Shown here: positions 63,097 to 64,000 of the stretch, piece by piece
How the letters are laid out: every line of letters begins with the position of its first letter
Numbering within the stretch: position 1 is the stretch's first letter
Assembly (NCBI GenBank): GCA_028288485.1
Contig: JAQBNO010000048.1
Span: 1-64,000 of the forward strand
DNA length: 64,000 bases
From: Segetibacter sp.
Lineage (GTDB): Bacteria > Bacteroidota > Bacteroidia > Chitinophagales > Chitinophagaceae
Direction: 5' to 3'
The notes under the pieces: model-generated
Databases searched by the model: none
Told to the model about the DNA's origin: nothing
What the model saw: only the letters and a program-made list of their open reading frames with translations
Made by a program: the position numbers and the translations under genes

Positions 63097-64000
63097 TTAC
63101 TTCAACGCTTTCTGAAGCGCCGCTGCAAGAGCCTCGCCTCTAAGATTACGGCCAATAATTTTTCCTGAAGGGTCTATTAGCATATTTGCAGGAATGCCGC
63201 TTATTTTATACAATTGAGCAGCCTGGTTTTGCCAGTATTTCAGATCGCTTACCTGTGTCCAGGAAAGGTTATCAGCGTGTATAGCCTGGATCCATTTGTC
63301 CCTGTTCTGGTCTAACGAAACACCAAGGATAGTAAAATTTTTATCTTTATAAGCCTGGTAAGCTGCAACTACTGCGGGATTTTCGTTCCGGCAGGGACCG
63401 CACCAACTTGCCCAGAAATCAACCAAGACATATTTTCCTTTGAAAGAGGAAAGAGCTACGGGAGTATTAGCAGTATCGTTCTGAACAAAGTCTACAGCTT
63501 GAGTTCCTTCTAAACCTATCTTACTATCCGCAATCATTTTGGCCAGTTCGCGACCATAAAATGTTTCTTTTGCCACCGGTTTTAACGACTCATACCTGGC
63601 TTCGAGAGCATTTATATCGTTGCTGATGGGGCTGGTGACGTAAATAATAAAAGGAGAAACCGGCGATGCAGGCTTGCTCTTAGCAAAGAGCTCAACCTGC
63701 TCGAGTACTTTTTGCTTATGTTTTTCAAATACATTGATCATTGAGTCTCTTTTACGACCTTCCTCGGTTTTATTGATCGTAGCTACCAGTTTGTTCAACT
63801 TTTCTTTCAGCGGCTCAAATTTTGCGTTATATAGCTGGTAATCCTGTTGAGCAACCGAACCGGTAACTACCAGTTTTTTTAGAAATTTTACATCTCCGGC
63901 TATTGTAAGCTGGGTCGGAGTTAAAAAAACATCGTATTGATCGGGGAAGCCGATAAAAGATAACTGGTAAATATCGCCATCGGAGACTTTTCCAAACAAG
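63097..64000 (-). CDS. TlpA-like thioredoxin-fold protein, N-terminus beyond window
   Basis: C-terminal 300 residues of a thiol-disulfide oxidoreductase, truncated by the window edge. Residues visible: a DUF4369-like beta domain, a helical linker (EGRKRDSMINVFEKHKQKVL), then a thioredoxin/TlpA domain with the redox motif WASWCGPCRNE, cis-Pro in SGIPANMLIDP, and QNRDKWIQAI. This family (AhpC/TSA-like, with an N-terminal DUF4369) is common in Bacteroidota and normally has a signal peptide or lipid anchor, which would lie outside the window. Likely role: reduction or transfer of thiols in the periplasm. Confidence 0.9.
   Translation of the reverse strand, partial: LFGKVSDGDIYQLSFIGFPDQYDVFLTPTQLTIAGDVKFLKKLVVTGSVAQQDYQLYNAKFEPLKEKLNKLVATINKTEEGRKRDSMINVFEKHKQKVLEQVELFAKSKPASPVSPFIIYVTSPISNDINALEARYESLKPVAKETFYGRELAKMIADSKIGLEGTQAVDFVQNDTANTPVALSSFKGKYVLVDFWASWCGPCRNENPAVVAAYQAYKDKNFTILGVSLDQNRDKWIQAIHADNLSWTQVSDLKYWQNQAAQLYKISGIPANMLIDPSGKIIGRNLRGEALAAALQKALK

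Noticed and set aside
1-64000. Search by eye for tRNA, rRNA, CRISPR arrays, known riboswitches and transposases
   Set aside because: None could be supported in the window.

Overview
The window reads as chromosomal DNA of a Bacteroidota member, most likely family Chitinophagaceae (inference). The signs are a SusC/SusD pair, a subtilase with a type IX secretion tail, GH76 and GH92 mannan enzymes, a LytS/LytTR regulator pair, DUF721 and DUF92 proteins, AT-rich spacers, no Shine-Dalgarno sites, and a few TAnnTTTG promoter boxes. No rRNA, tRNA, CRISPR array, insertion sequence or prophage block was seen.

Layout. 1-5.3 kb: a small glycine-rich protein, MsrB translationally coupled to a three-domain DNA ligase D, and a membrane-anchored EEP-fold protein. 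5.3-7.2 kb: spacer with a secreted unknown and a decayed paralogue of the 85-residue protein. 7.2-20.2 kb (all minus strand): a saccharide block with SusC, SusD, two Tat-exported Gfo/Idh/MocA oxidoreductases, an exported TIM-barrel isomerase/lyase, an exported double-DUF1080 protein and a DUF2264 lipoprotein. This is the gene set of the oxidise-then-cleave (3-keto-glycoside) route, here apparently wholly periplasmic. 20.6-26 kb: Bcr/CflA efflux, Na+/H+ antiporter, ABC exporter. 26-30 kb: GH76 mannanase and an outer-membrane barrel. 30-41 kb: DUF721, DUF92, amino-acid permease, CHAP lysin, alpha-oxoamine synthase, the ruins of an ATPase+HNH (Septu-like) defence pair, Ldh-type dehydrogenase, GH92, SSB. 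41-54.9 kb: MnmA, lipoprotein, T9SS subtilase, RsmB-type methyltransferase, a dead nucleotidyltransferase gene, oligopeptide-binding lipoprotein, M1 peptidase, Ppx/GppA, PanB, LytS/LytTR pair. 55-64 kb: ALDH7-like dehydrogenase, second subtilase, DinB, a TreS-maltokinase fusion, and a truncated TlpA-like protein.

The least explained signal lies between the genes. At least 17 copies of one short repeat family fill the spacers: three 82-87 bp full elements that can fold into a hairpin, three 55-bp elements of a second subfamily, and many about 24-nt copies ending in CAACGATG or CAACCGG. None lies in an intact gene. They separate consecutive genes of the saccharide cluster and behave like a REP-type mobile or RNA-processing element. 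No REP-associated transposase is in the window.
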